Below the pieces are notes generated by a model that did not search any database, was not told the DNA's origin, and saw nothing but the letters and a program-made list of their open reading frames with translations. 64,000 bases of DNA from Lentinula raphanica (Eukaryota > Basidiomycota > Agaricomycetes > Agaricales > Omphalotaceae), in contig JANVFP010000031.1 of assembly GCA_027919835.1 (NCBI GenBank), positions 434,001 through 498,000 on the forward strand, given 5' to 3'. Made by a program: the position numbers and the translations under genes. This document shows positions 10,667 through 23,897 of this stretch, in pieces (position 1 is the stretch's first letter; every line of letters starts with the position of its first letter).

Positions 10667-13600
10667 ATGAACGGTGACGCTGAGCGTGGGCGGCTTCTTG
10701 CAGAGGGTCCAAGTACTGGTCCTACACTAAGGACAGTGTCCAGCAACTCAAGTATCTCCAGTGCAGCCAGCGGAACCAGCCTCAACCACCGACCCACCAG
10801 GACCCGTGGCCGTTCACGAACAGTAACTGGCAATTCTAACTCAAGCACAACACGGATAATTACCAACGCGGTCAACAATGTCGAGGCTCAACCCACTAAT
10901 GCTAATACCACGCGTCTTGTGGCGGCGGACACAAGCCGGGCGGAAGAACCCAATTTGGAGGAGCCGATAAGAATGGTAAAGATGAATGTTAAAATGAACG
11001 TTGAGAAGTATTCATGCTAAACCAACCATTTTAGACTAAAGCAGCCAAACAGGCTTCACATTTGACTGCTCTCAGGACTAGACCGCCTCCGTCTGCATTC
11101 TCCCGAATTCCCCTTTCCCAAATTGATCCAGTGGAGGGCGTCGGGGTGAATGTCAGAGACTCTATGATAACTCAAGAGTCAGAGCAGACCAATCTCTCTA
11201 CAATCTATCCACTGTCCTCGCTCTCCTCTCCGACTATCTCACCTCGTTCCCCTACATATTCAGAACGGTCTATGCAAGTGGAGGAACTCAAACCTTTCGA
11301 CGAAGACGACGTATCCTACCGGCTTAGACTCCTAGTCAACAACAATTACTTTCTCCCTCCTGCTCACTCTAAACCTCTTCCTGCTCAACTGACACCCGCC
11401 ATGTCGTTATCCAACGCGCAGAAGAAGCCACCAGCACCCACAACGTTTCTCGACTATTTCCGGATAGGGAGATCAAAGTCCAAGCCTCCCACACCTACTT
11501 CTGAAAGCAGCACTCAGGGCCAGGCTCTGACGCCTGCATTGCGTACAACCTCAGATGCTACTGCAATATCCGGTCTTCCAAACCAGATGTCAACCTCACC
11601 CTCTCCAATTTCCGTTCCTCCTCCTCGTACGTCCAACCTCGGTGGGCTTCCCGAACGGTCAGGTCGCGTTGTAGTCGTGAGAGAGAAAATGGTGGACTTG
11701 GCTAGTGCAGCCAAGCAAGCTGAGATGGAGATCCAAGCCCGTTCGTTGCAGCGCGATACTCGACGCGGTGACCAGGCTGTCAATCCTCCCTCTATAGACG
11801 ATGTGATAGATCCTACAGACGCCGTAGACCTACCTCTTCCCTCTTCTACGTATCCTTTTGCCCTCCAGACATCTGCTTTGCATGGCTTGGGCGTGAACGA
11901 ATCAGTAGGCGCGGCTGCTCTGGCCTCTCGTCTACCGCCCCCTCGAGATCAAAGCCCAGCTGTATCCTCAATTGGACCAGACGATGACGAGCACGACTGG
12001 AAAAAGGCGCTGTTAAAAGCAGCTGTGGGGCATTCGTTTGATAATCTCAATCTTGCAGCGGAAAGTGCAATGGCTCGGTCTCCCAAGTCTCCTTCGTCGT
12101 CTATGATGTCGTCTATGCTCCCAGGCTCTCCTGTGGCAGCATCACCTACACCTACACCATCTGTCTCTGCTGCTGCTACTTTGGCGGGACGTATCGACAA
12201 AAAGATCATAAGTAGTCCTATCCATCTAGATACCTCGGTGAGAAAGTCCCCCAGTATACACAGCGCGAGTCACATCCAAGCCATCACTCCCATAAATCCT
12301 TCTCGATCTCGAGGATGGTCATCTCCTGCTTCTCCAACTGAACCCATCGCGCCCTCACCCATCCCCATACGAACCGAAACACCCTTAACTCTAGTGCCAC
12401 TTATGCCACCTCCTCGATCTCCTAGGTCTGCTGCAACAGCTCCAAAAAGAGAAATCATCAATCCCTTATACTCAATCTCTCAGACGGATCTCACCGATGT
12501 CGCAGGTACTGCAGCGGTCTCGTCCTCTCAGGCTGAGACTAGTCATGTCTACACGATGACACCTCCTCCTGGACATTGGAAAAGCGGAGGAGGAGGAGCG
12601 ACAACGAGAGATTCTTCGGACCGAGGAACGAGTTCGAGTACAAGTCGAAGTCGGAGCAGGCGTACCGCAGGCGAGAGCGGTGCCGAGGGGAGTGGATATG
12701 TTGAAACTGCAGATTCGTCCTCTGTGTACTCAACTCTAACCGGGGACTCTCATGGTGAACAAAATTCTCCGAGAACGTCTTCGACTATGTCAAGGAACAG
12801 CACATCTACAGCACAGTCGCCGACTACATCTGCGTTTCAGGATGCATTTAGTAGAAATCCTTCAGAGTTGGGAGTTGATGCTGTTAGGGAGGCGCGTGGA
12901 TCGGAAGTCCAGTTGCATCCTGCATCAAGTTCAGCTCCTCCCCCTATTCCAACAGCGACAGGTCCTTTGGTGGATAACAGCCACTTTTCTTCACCTGTAG
13001 ACACTTCTAATCCTCCTGCTCGTTCCGCTTCTCCACCAACCCCCACCAGCGGCATACCTGCATCATCAATCCCCGATGTTCCTTCTCGATCTTCCTCCAC
13101 CTCGCTACACTACCGAGACCGTCGAAACCGTCATTTCTCTGCCATACTACAAAACAACAACGCCTTTCCCTCTTCTTCTCAAACACCGCAACCCCCATCC
13201 TCATATACTTCCAACACGAGGCCTCCTCCACCCACACTCACGCATCGTTCAGCCTCGGACCACGGCCACAGCTCGTTTACCCCGCCTCCACCAGCGTCAA
13301 GGAGAAGACCGCCGACGGCACCTGCTGCTCCGATGCTTCAAACACCTCGGATTCAACTTATCGAGATCCCGGCTCCTGAACCGACAACTCCTCCGTTTCC
13401 GGCTTTTGCTAATCTACCTTCTGAACTTTCTCCTTCTCCAAATTCACATTCTCCTTCAGTTTCTCCTCATTCTTCTCCGTCTTCCCCTTCCTCCTCTTCC
13501 TCTTCCTCTTCCCGCTCTCCCTCGCCGTCCCACCCATCATCCACCTCGCTCATTGAGCGTCGTCGGCAGCATGGAGGGGGAGGTGGTGGAAATCCACTTC

Positions 13601-15017
13601 GTGGAAGTCTGCATATACCAACGTCCATTATACCCCCGCGATCCACTCTGCGCCTCCTCCTTCTGGTTCTGGACCAGGACCGTCGTCCATTATGGGGGCA
13701 ATGATGATGACAAATTCCCCGCCGTCGTCGTCCATGTCGTTCTTCGATACGATCCAGACTCAACCGAATGTGATGGACTTCTTGGATGAGTCTTCTGAGG
13801 AGAGCGGGAGTGAGAGTGAGAGCGAAAGTAGGAGTGAGGGGGAGGATCATGATGATGCCCGTCATCGACGATCTGGGCAAGACGAGGACCAGAATGACCG
13901 CCACGAACGGGAGGAAGAAGAAGAATTCTGTACCGCCGAAGGATCTGGAGGAAGCCCAACGAAGACAAGCAAGCCAATCGAACCTACCACCGCAGCACCC
14001 AACAACTCTACATTATCTTCCTCTTCCCCATTCTCTCCCTCTCTTTCCACTTCCTCCTCAACCAATCCCATCAACCTGGTCAACCGACCGTCCACAAGTC
14101 GTTCGAGTCACTCACACCACTCCGTTCGCTCGACCCGTACTCCTCTGATGCGATTAGGGAACCACTCCACCCCGTATGTTTCGCATACGTCTCTTCATGC
14201 CTACGCCAGTAACGCCTATGAAGACGATGACGATCCTTCACCTATCCCAGGGTTGAAAGACGCATCGGCAGCTGGAGGAGGTCGTGGAATCAGTTCCATC
14301 GACCGTAACCAACCCATTGGGAACGTCCCTCAGCGCACGCGAGCGAAATCGAAATCGAAAACACAACCTACGCGGGAATACTTCACTAAGAAGATCAAGG
14401 ATGATGGTCATTTGTTGGAATCAAAGTGGGATTTATGGAGGTATACCAGGCAAGGACAGGGACACGGAGCTGGGATAGGGATCGACGATGTTGTGGGGAC
14501 GAACACGATGAACATACCAGACCCGAAAACAGCAATAGGCTCACAACCTCTAACAAACTCAACCTCGGGTGTTCCTGGCACGTACTCTTTCTCTGACCAT
14601 CCCTACGCTCGTGCGTATGGCACGCATCATTCCCGTAAACACTCAAGGGGCTCAAGGGACGCACCATCCTCTTTCGCCGGTGTTCCTATCAGCGGGAACC
14701 AACGCACCCGGGCAACGTCCTCGTCTTCGGATCGCGGATATGGATACGGGCTGAATCAGACTCGAGGGGTTGAGGTAGGAGCAGGAGGAGGTCCGCTTTC
14801 TCAAGCACAGCAAAAACTAGAGTCAAAGAAGCTAGATGGGATGCTGAAGATGCATATGGAGGCTGAGAAGGATCAGATGAGGAGAATGGCAGAGAGGATG
14901 AAACAGACAAAGATGCAGGCAAAGGCTCAGATCCAGACACAAACTCACCCGCAGGGTGAAGGAGGGGGGTCTTCTCGTGTTGAAGCCGATACTGATGCGG
15001 GTAGTTTGAAACGATGA
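10667..15017 (+). CDS. large Ser/Pro-rich, mostly disordered protein, unrecognised
   Basis: The protein has about 1,400 residues in three exons. Exon 1 starts MNGDAERGRLLAEG. A first intron runs from about 10978 to 11035 (GTAAAG...TTTTAG). A second intron, 13607-13677, is needed to keep frame between the Gly-rich segment HGGGGGGNPL and MGAMMMTNSPP. Most of it is low-complexity Ser/Pro/Thr sequence. Islands that look ordered are DVSYRLRLLVNNNYFLPP, VVVVREKMVDLASAAKQAEM, EHDWKKALLKAAVGHSFDNL, TREYFTKKIKDDGHLLESKW and a charged C-terminal helix (KKLDGMLKMHMEAEKDQMRR). An acidic SE/ED-repeat follows the second intron. The ordered islands suggest a conserved fungal protein, possibly a signalling or cytoskeletal scaffold, but I cannot name it. 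Confidence 0.75.
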
Positions 15018-16216
15018 ATTCATCTTTCTGACACGATGGAGGTATGTTTTTTGGTTTTTTTCAACCTCCTTTTCGTTGGCCTGATGTTCATTAATCGCTG
15101 TTTTTTTTCCAGCCCCCTTCGTTACATCTAGGATTTTCTGGCAGCCTTGAACAAAACCTTTCTGAATATCATTCCCAAGTGTTGTACATGTATATATCAC
15201 TTTTTTATCTTGCTTACACCATCTCTTTTGTGTCCACATTTGCATCCTCTTCCTTGGTTATTCTTTCCCTTCCAGTGTTGTTTTTTCGCTTCGTTCGTCA
15301 CGTTTCTAATGTCCATGCTCACGCTTTCGCTTGCAATTAGTCCATCGAATTCTATCGAATTCATTTTTGCATTTTTTACTTGTCACATTCTGGAGCTGCA
15401 ACTCGATAGAGCACACGTATATAACATCATCGCACTTACACCGTAATGTTATCACCTGTGTCTATGTCTGTTCTAACTTCTGATCTGCTTATGCTTCCCA
15501 AAAACGCCTATAACCGATTCATGATTTATATACCCATTCAACTGCCAGTCCTCAAGCTGTTCTTTGACTCTGAGCTCTGAGATTTACTTCTTAATTGCTC
15601 AGGCTCATGATGTTTATGACCCATGTATACTATCTTTGAATGTACTTGTACATATACTCAACGTAGGATAAATATCCCATACTACGCCGTGTTTTTCGAA
15701 CCCATCTTAAGTCTGATCCACTAACTAGTAGAATAAGTATCAAAACACTGAGATCATTTCGATAATGACCCTTCGGGTCTGTGCTCCCTTCTGCTCCCCC
15801 TTCCAGGCTGAACAAGGAAAGGAGGAACTCATGGATGGTAGGTGTAGTTGTAATTTGTTGAATCGTTCAGAAAGAATTTCCGAATTCAGGCAGGAAACTT
15901 GAAGTTGTTCCCTTGCTCATAGTAGTACACTTGGAAATAGCTGCTTACCGCTTTGCTCTCATCCTGGAGCATTGAGGAAGTATTGATTAACCTCTCTGAA
16001 AGTCCTTATTCATAGCGATTATCCCAGATTATCTCAGAGAGCGTTCGAGGTTCAAATTTGGGCAAATTGACAAAGTGACGGTTGACGCGGACGATCAAAT
16101 TTGACAAAAATTTAAACTCAGACTGGCGCCCATAGAATTGATCACGTGTAATAAGCTTGAACGCTTGGGCGCTTTATAGAACTTGAGAGCTTTTTCCGAC
16201 CTAACTTCAAGCCACC
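15018..16216. other. 3' UTR and intergenic region
   Basis: T-rich sequence just after the stop probably belongs to the 3' UTR of the preceding gene. A GGTATG...TTCCAG tract at 15041-15111 could be a 3'-UTR intron. I see no gene here. The last 150 bases before ORC3 contain its promoter but no clear TATA box. Confidence 0.5.
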
Positions 16217-19117
16217 ATGGTTCATCTCGATGATGCGAATGAGGTGAAGAGTCGCTTCACTCTCTGCTGCGACATAGACTCTAATTAGGTGTGCAGACAG
16301 TGGTTTTCCTTCCTTATACAGGGGATCAACAACATCTGTCCAAAACATCTGCCCCAGAACTCCCCTTCGATCTTCCGAACGGCACTGCATTGCGATGGGA
16401 CGCGTATAAAGCTGCTTGGAACAAGTGCTTAGGTCGTATACAGGTACGATCTTGCGTGTATTGCTTTTCAACTACTCCTGACGCCGCTTGCAGGCATTAA
16501 TGCATCAACTATATGCACCGATAGTGGCCGATACTGTGGAGAAGATTGAGCTGGCGTATAGCCCGACTAACGACGGTGATCCCCCAATGGTACTGCCGCA
16601 TGCAGAAATACCCACATTTGCTGTGGCAAACTCGGGCTCAGACGCGTATTTCATATCATCCATCGCCTCCCGTCTACATCCAGTTGTACATTTATATCCC
16701 TCCGACTGCCCTAATTTGACTACTGCAATGAAGTCCATCATCAACGGATTCTTAGCTGCCTCAAAATCCGCCTCAAATCTCAAATCTTCAGCCAAAACCC
16801 TAGCTGCTTATGACATTGGTGTGCTCCTGGCCTGGTTCATAGCACAAAAGCCAAATACAAAACCTCGGAATCTCATAGTCTTGCTTCATGATTTTGAGCA
16901 GTTTGATCCAGGTGTGGTGCAGGATATGTTCCATATCTGCAGGTTCTTCATTTCATCGCGTCTTTCTCCATCCTTCGGACTGATTCATTTGCAGTCAGCA
17001 CGTCCCAACTTTGCCTCTGATCTTGATCCTTTCACTATCGTCTCCACAATCGCCTCTGTCACCACAATCCTATCTGCATGTAAATTATCCTCGCGCGACT
17101 CTCAAACTGCTACGAATCCAGTCTGTGGTCGTGCCCACCAGTCCCAAAATCTTAGAAGATGTTGTCATCGACGTATGTACCCATTCATTGCTTCGTTTCA
17201 CGAACTCACGCTCGAAATGTGCATAGACATTCGTCAATTTCTCTGATACGAGTGATGAAGTCGAACTTTTCCTAGGTCCGACCCTCCTTGAGTATGTGAC
17301 AGAATACGCTACTCGGTTTAATCATTCAGTTTCCGCTTTATTGAATGTCCTTCAGGTGAGTTCTTTATTACTGTGTTTGGTGTCCTTCCTCATCGACGAG
17401 ATTCACTTTTTCTAGCTCGCTTACCTTAAACACTTCCTTACCAACCCCCTGACATCACTTGTGCATCTCATGCTTCGCGATCAATATACAGATTCCGAGC
17501 TTCAGAACATACTGCAAGATCCCACCTCAGTCTATTTCAGAAACGTTTTAGTCCAGAGGCTGGCCCTCTCCCGTATAGAACACAATGCAAACTCCGACTT
17601 GGAGTCTTCCACACCCGCTCTAATTCGAGCCTTACGCTCAGCCCACACTCAATTCCGAGCCCGATCTCACGCGATTCGTCTTGCTTACTCCCTCTTGCAG
17701 GGCTTGCATGAGTTCCTGGTAGAGAAGGGCTATAAGGGCTTGGGGAGTCATTGGGGATCCGGAACCTCAACGACATCTACACTATCGTCCAAGTACCCAC
17801 AATACTCCCGTCTCCAGAATTTCATCAACCTTCTACAGTTACATACCCGAACCCGGGCTAACCCTCACTCGAAGCAGTCCGAGAAAGATTTCGCTTACTC
17901 TCACACACTTGTTCGCAAGTTAAAACCGGACGAGTTAAGGGCTTACCTGAACGTGTTGATTGCTACTTTGGAAGGAGTACCAAATGGTTTAGAAGATATC
18001 TTCACTGTCGGCGAGGATGGTGATGGTGGCGATGATAAGTCGTTCGACTTACCAGGCGCGGTACGGATGTTAAAGGGCTGGAGAGCTGAGGTGGATGGGG
18101 CCCACGAGGCTGGTTCGGAGGACGGGGACAGAGCAAAACAATTCAAGGCAATAAACGAAAATCTCGCAGAGTGGATGTATGATTGTTTAAGGTAGAGCTG
18201 TCATATTCCGATATTCATCCCACTCATATTCATGACGCATAGAATACTCACCCAGCCCATTGAGGACACCCCGCTTTGGGACATCTGGTACACCGGTGCG
18301 GAGGTATTCCCGTCCGAGGTGAGTGTTCTTACTCTCTTCTCATTCTTTTGTGTTCATTTCGTTTTTTCGAACGATGTGATAGACTATCAATCCCTCGATA
18401 CGAGCGTCCATCATCGCTGGGCTTCTGAGACCTGAGGAATTCGCTGCATCCACAGAGGTTGTGGCTGACCCCCAAGGCTCACGCGGGGATTCCGGAAAGA
18501 AAAATGGCCTCATTCGGACTCGGTCCCATACACACACTTCTGAAAGAAATCTGGTTGAGCCTGGTCCGAGCCTTCCAAATCACCAACTTAACGACAGCTC
18601 TGATTCGGAAGAAACAGGAGAGGATGAGGTTCCTCTTCACACCCTGCCAGATACATCTATACTCTTCCACAGGTACCTAGAGAGCGGGAAAATCATCAAT
18701 GTGTATGATTGGTTCGAGTCGTTTCATGCTGTGCTCAATGTGCAGAGACGAGAAGCGATAACTAGATCCGCCAAAGAAAGGGAAAGGGATAGGATCAAAG
18801 GGAAAGGCAAGGAGGTCAGCCGAAATACATCACCGGAAAAGAAAGGTAAAGGAACAGGGAAGAAGTCATCACGAGGAAAAGGAAAGGTGAAGGGAACCAC
18901 AGATGAGGGTGCAGATGCAGATGTGAATATGGATGCGCAAAAAGAGCTCAGGAAGGAACAACCGGATTCCAATCCTGATTCAGATGAAACTCAACAGATC
19001 CTTGTTCAGGCGCGTTTTATTCGAGCGTTACACGAGCTTGATTTCCTAGGCCTCATTAAGCACACAAGGAGGAAGCCAGATCATGTTCTCAGGACGCTTT
19101 TTGAAGTCGGGGATTAA
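16217..19117 (+). CDS. ORC3: origin recognition complex subunit 3
   Basis: This subunit is part of the six-protein complex that marks replication origins. The start lies in a textbook Kozak context (GCCACCATGG). Spliced features match Orc3: AWNKCLGRIQALMHQLYAP near the N-terminus; the AAA+-like core with NLIVLLHDFEQFDPGVVQDM, then SQHVPTLPLILILSLSS and PKILEDVVID; the insertion region VTEYATRFNHSVSALLNVLQ, then LAYLKHFLTNPLTSLV; and the C-terminal winged helix QARFIRALHELDFLGLIKHT with RRKPDHVLRTLFEV. About eight exons; introns are 50-70 nt. A Lys/Gly-rich charged insertion before the winged helix (KGKGKEVSRN ... GKVKGTTDEG) looks disordered. It is convergent with the BTB gene, 86 bp apart. 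Confidence 0.92.
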
Positions 19118-19203
19118 TTCTTTTCTGTGTGCTATAGGCGATGAATCCGGTCATAATATGCTATGAAGTTCCTACATAATACAAGGGTTCTACATGATAT
19201 CCG

Positions 19204-20420
19204 TCAATTTCCTTCGAGAAAAGATGACAATGGCTTTTTCGCAATGACCTCTAGAGTGAACAATTTACTCTTGAGGACAGTTTCGACAGCAATACCACAG
19301 TGATTGCAATCGTTGAGGAGAGAAAGTGAGCCTTTGATTGCTTGAATCAATGATTGTCGGGTAGGAGCTGAGGTGGCCATCTTGCCAAGGAGGTCAGACA
19401 AGAAGGGATACCAGTCAGCGCAGTGCAACATCCCTCCCTTATGTAGGACTGTGCTTGGGTTTCTAAGAGCATCGAAGATAGCTTGACGCATATGCTCGCG
19501 CTTGAGGAACTACCATTGATATACATTGAAAACCTTGATATTCTTCTGAGATGCAGCACGTACCCATGCACCAAAAATAGGTGGCCAGTCTGGAACTTCT
19601 TTCAGAGCGTCAAATACGGTCTGGGTACTAAGATTGTGTGTCTCTAGCTCGGCCAAGTCCCGCCAGGTGGTATCCCCTATGCTATGAGCATAGGCAAAAA
19701 ATTTGGCGGGTTCTTGGGTAATAGCTAGCCTGATTTAAACAGAACAATGGATTCAACAAGGCTCCAGATTGAGAACGCCAAGGTAAGCATACTTTCCAGC
19801 CTTGTCCATGATGGATGTATATCCGTGCCTTTGTGCATACAAGAATACTTCGAATGGTTGTTCTTCCACTGAAAGACTACATAGAGCGCAAAAGGTAGCA
19901 AAAGGTTAGCCAAGGGTGACACCAGAAGTAATCAAGTCACGCTCACCCAATCATCACCTTACAGACTCCCGTTGCGCAGTAAATCCCATACTTCTCTGCC
20001 GCGTTTGCAAACTTAATCAGCAACTTCGAAGCAAGCAGTTCCAGGTCGGGTTGCGGCTGGTGATGCATGAACTTGAGCAGAAGCGACACGACATCGGAAT
20101 CCTCCGGTAATTCCACATCTTCTGCTGTGTGGGTGATAGAGTTCGCTTTCGGAAAACCATCACTGTAAATCTCAAGGTTTCTGGAATGAGACCCAAACCG
20201 GATGCCATCAGAAGAACGTAGAACGATGTCGGTGGGGAGATCACAAGAATCTCCAGCTGGACGACCAATGGGATGTCAGTTACAGCCACCATACGACATA
20301 GTACGGTGGTTTTGAACTGATGATACCTTCGCATGGTGGTATTTCATAAACTGCCACTTCAGAGGATACCGTCGCTTCGAGGGTACCTTCTACGACAGTC
20401 AATTCAGAGTTGCTCGACAT
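19204..20420 (-). CDS. BTB/POZ domain protein (mushroom-expanded type)
   Basis: The start MSSNSELTVVEGTLEATVSS is followed, after a short intron, by a BTB fold: CDLPTDIVLRSSDGIRFGSH, then SRNLEIYSDGFPKA, DVVSLLLKFMHHQPQPDLEL, and KFANAAEKYGIYCATGVCKV. Further exons encode QPFEVFLYAQRHGYTSIMDK, LAITQEPAKFFAYAHSIGD and, after an intron, REHMRQAIFDALRNPS. BTB domains mediate dimerisation or Cullin-3 binding. This kind of protein, with the SSDGxxFGxHSRNLE signature and a Cys-containing C-terminal helical region (CADWYPFL, CNHCG), is strongly expanded in Agaricomycetes; its substrates are unknown. About five exons. Confidence 0.85.
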
Positions 20421-20607
20421 TTGCAACAAGCAACAAGCTTTGTGCGAGAGAAGATGGGAGTAGAAGAGAAGATGGGAGTAAAGGACAAGGCGTGAATATT
20501 TGAATCCTAGATTATGACACTTACACGCTGCACGGTATGAATGAATTGGTCAACAACACGTTGAAATTTAAACCCTGCCGAGATGATTCCAAATTCCAAT
20601 TATGACA

Positions 20608-23600
20608 TTACATTCTATTGCTCAAAATGTTCCATATCCTCGTCTGGACCTCTCTAATAACATCCAGAGGCGTATTGAGGGACGTCATGAAGTATGCGAC
20701 GTTCCCAAGAGTACGGAAATGGATGGAATATTCCGGAGCAGAAAGGATTCCTGGGGTTGTGTTTGCGATGTTGGACGAGGTTGAGGATGAAGTAGACGCA
20801 GGAGGTGATAGTCGAGACAGAGGTTCAAATATAGATTCCGCAGAGGTGGAAGTGTAGCTTCCATCTACTTCCTTCAACCTGATTGCCAAAACCGTGCCTA
20901 ACGCCATCACATCTTCCACTGGATCAAGTTTAGAAACATCATGTAAAAAGGCAGGATGCCAGAGGGAATAGACATTTGCCACTCCTTGACGTGTATGCTT
21001 TTGACCATCTCTATCAAGCACGACCGGATCTGACCAAGCCAGGCTTGACTCTGCCCCTTCTTGCTGAGACGTACTAAGATCCCAAACACCTCTCATAGCT
21101 TCATGATCCACGCCTTTGACGATACCCGGCATCATCTTGATCGTTTCGTTTGCCACCGAACAGCCGATCGCATGTGCAGTATACGAGTGTCCATGAAGAA
21201 GAGCATGTTCTTTCCCTCCAGGCCTTCTATCGATCTGATTTTGGTCCGACTCAGAAGCTCCGTTCTCAGACTGAGGCGCATAGTAAAACGCATCAAACAC
21301 CTCTTTGGATGCAAGCGTCACAGCTAACGGTAATAAACCCCCTGTGAGCATTTTTGCGTAGACAGCTATGTCCGGATGGGAGTTTCCGAGTAATGTCTGT
21401 GGCGTAAGAGGTCCAAGACGGTGAAATCCGGTGAAGACTTCGTCGAAGATGATGGGGAGGGGATGGGGTAGAGGAGGCTCTGTTATGCATGCCGGATTAA
21501 AGGTTGGGGATTCCGTGGAATGGAGGGAAGAGGTGGGATATTGAACGGATTGGATGGAGACGGGAAAGTCTGGAGGGTTTCGCACAACGTCTATGAGTGC
21601 TTTTTGGAAGAGAGGATCGACAAAGATCATGCCTCCCGCGCCGAGGAGGATAGGTTCGATAACGAGCGTCGCTAGTTCAGTCGGTGGATCGATGATTCCA
21701 TTTATTCCGTTCTCTGATAGTTGATTTTCTTCGTCATCCGTTTCTGTGCTTCGAAGATCAGATCGAAGAGTCCACAACTTCTGAGCGATGTACGTTGTAT
21801 ATTGCTTGTACAGTGGCGATTCTAGGCGGGCCGAGACGTCATATACGTGTGCCAAAGAGGCGAAAGAAACAGAAGGTTCAGGAGACGTCGTCGAGTCGAA
21901 TTCTTTCTTCATTTCGAGAGGCAAGTCAACGGCCGTCTGACCTTGTCTAACCACTACTCGCGGAGGATCAAACCAGTATCCTTTACAGTCGTGCCATTCG
22001 CAAGTGTAGACACCTTTAGTTTGAAATTTCGGTTAGTAGGATTTGTCAAAAAGGAAAGCAACGAACGAACCAGACTCTTCACAAGCATCCATATTCCCAA
22101 TCGTATCACCATGGTATGAGCCTTTGAGTCCTATGACACCCAACCGGCGTTCATAGGTCCTCTTCCGTCTTTTATTAACTTTGTCGTTTTCTGGCAGGAA
22201 ACCCCCATCCGAAATCAGATAAGCCTCTCTCCTTCTCACAAACGTCCTCAATGCCATCTTCAACGCGACTTCCATTCCTGTGCTTCCATTGTCCGAAAAG
22301 AACACTTTAGACGCCCATTCGTGACCTGGTCCATTCGGTGAGAGTAGATGCTCGGATAGTGTCAATGCAGGAGCATGTGTCGCGCGAGGAAACCTATGTT
22401 GGCTTGAGTTGAAGTCTAAGAGGGAGACGAAGACAGGAAGTGAACTCACATGACATGACCATATCTTCCTGCCGCTTGTGCAGCGGCAAGGGTAAGACGA
22501 GTGTTGGTGTGTCCGAAAGTTTGAGTCCACCAGGAGGCAGAGGAGTCAAATTGGGGATGAAGAACGGTGTTGAGAGACGAAGGCCCGAGGACGTTGAAAA
22601 AGTCCCCGAACGCGCTATCGATCACGTTCACGTTCCCTCCGCTAGCGTGTTGAACAAACGGCCACCATACATTTTCCTTCGTTCTTTCTGCCATGGATTC
22701 TAAGTTGGTAATGCGGGAGTGGTGGAGAGAGTCAAGATGGGAGAGAAGTGTACGCAGAGGCGGCTCGGAAAGAAGATGATCGTAGTACAATTCAGTTATA
22801 GACTGGTTTCTCGTCGTGTCTTCTAGCTTTGCCGGGGGATGCGGGAGCACAGTGAGAGATATACCGCGCTCAGAAAAGTAGGTGTCGAGATAACTTGCGT
22901 TGTCATACTTTGTCTGTCCCTTCGGGTCGCCGAACATGACGAGGGCATCGACGATGTAGCCCCTGAGGACCAGAGCTTCGTACGCGGCTATCGTTGTCGA
23001 TATTCCACCGAGCTTCGCGTCACCGACGAGGATTGTAGGCAAAAACAGAGGACGGTAAGCGTCTGCCTGTGTTGGGAAATTTGGCCAACATGGAGTGGGT
23101 GAGTGGATGCCTGTGAAATTTGGGGATGAGCTGAAGTTTCGTCGTTGGGGTAAAAACTGAGTAATCACCTCCAGCAGTCTCAACATACATGTGTCCATAA
23201 CCTCTCGATCGTTCTGCACTTTGACGAATGTGAGACGCGACGACAGACGTAAACGTCTCCGCGGTAGGTGGGTTTTTACGCGCCATCTGAACGGCCAAAT
23301 GTGGACTGACAGGGTCGTTGTAACGGAAGGAGCATTCAACGTGAACTTGAGAAGGCCAGCGACGAGTGTGTGATTGGACGTGTCTAGGAAACAAGCAGAG
23401 AGAAACGATGAGTTTGTGAGAGAGGTATGTTGCTGGTGTATTTGTTCACAGATCATCAGCATCTTCCAGGGGACCTGTACTAACAGGTTTATGGTAGTAT
23501 GTATCTCCACCTCCCTCCTTCCTGGCTGCACTGGCTCTAACGAGCGCGGTTGTCAGAATCGTCTTGCCCACATTTGTGTTTGCACCGAATATCTGATGTA

Positions 23601-23628
23601 CCCGGAGGTTTTTGAACAAGAGGGACAT
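20608..23628 (-). CDS. BIO3-BIO1: bifunctional dethiobiotin synthetase / DAPA aminotransferase
   Basis: Two consecutive steps of biotin synthesis are fused in one polypeptide. The N-terminal part is dethiobiotin synthetase: HQIFGANTNVGKTILTTALV carries the P-loop GxxxxGKT, followed by HKPVSTGP, ESCSFRYNDPVSPHLA-like sequence and GHMYVETAGG. The C-terminal part is the PLP-dependent 7,8-diaminopelargonate aminotransferase: WWPFVQHASGGNVNVIDSAF, WWTQTFGHTNTRLTLAAAQ, FSDNGSTGMEVALKMALR, GLKGSYHGDTIG, PLPIIFDEVFTGFHRLG, and the PLP-lysine segment YAKMLTGGLLPLAVTLASKE. The order is the fused arrangement known from filamentous fungi and plants. Several introns, about 1 every 300-1,000 bases. It is divergent from the first secreted-family gene, 269 bp away. 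A mitochondrial targeting signal is not evident. Confidence 0.93.
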
Positions 23629-23897
23629 TTGAAGTCAGTTGGACTTGACAGGGTTAGAGGTGTTGAAATTGAGCTTGAGCTGGAACGTTGATGCAGTGGA
23701 TGATGGTAGTAGCCTCTACCGAGGTCATTGAGCTATGATGAGCATCAAGATTCAAGCGGATTTGAGTGGGGAAGTGAAATTTGGAGTGTGGGAATTTGGA
23801 AACCGAGCATTTGGGTTCGGCAAATGATTTTCTCACGCGTCTGCTCTCATTCCTCGATTGTCAAGTGAAACTGCTGGTCAGTTACACCTTCTTCATC

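Noticed and set aside
13467..13977. Arg/Glu-rich minus-strand frames under the disordered protein
   Set aside because: Shadows of Ser/Pro-rich codons; no independent support.
15147..15446. 99-codon + strand frame after the disordered protein
   Set aside because: T-rich 3' UTR; the Phe/Leu-rich product is a composition effect.
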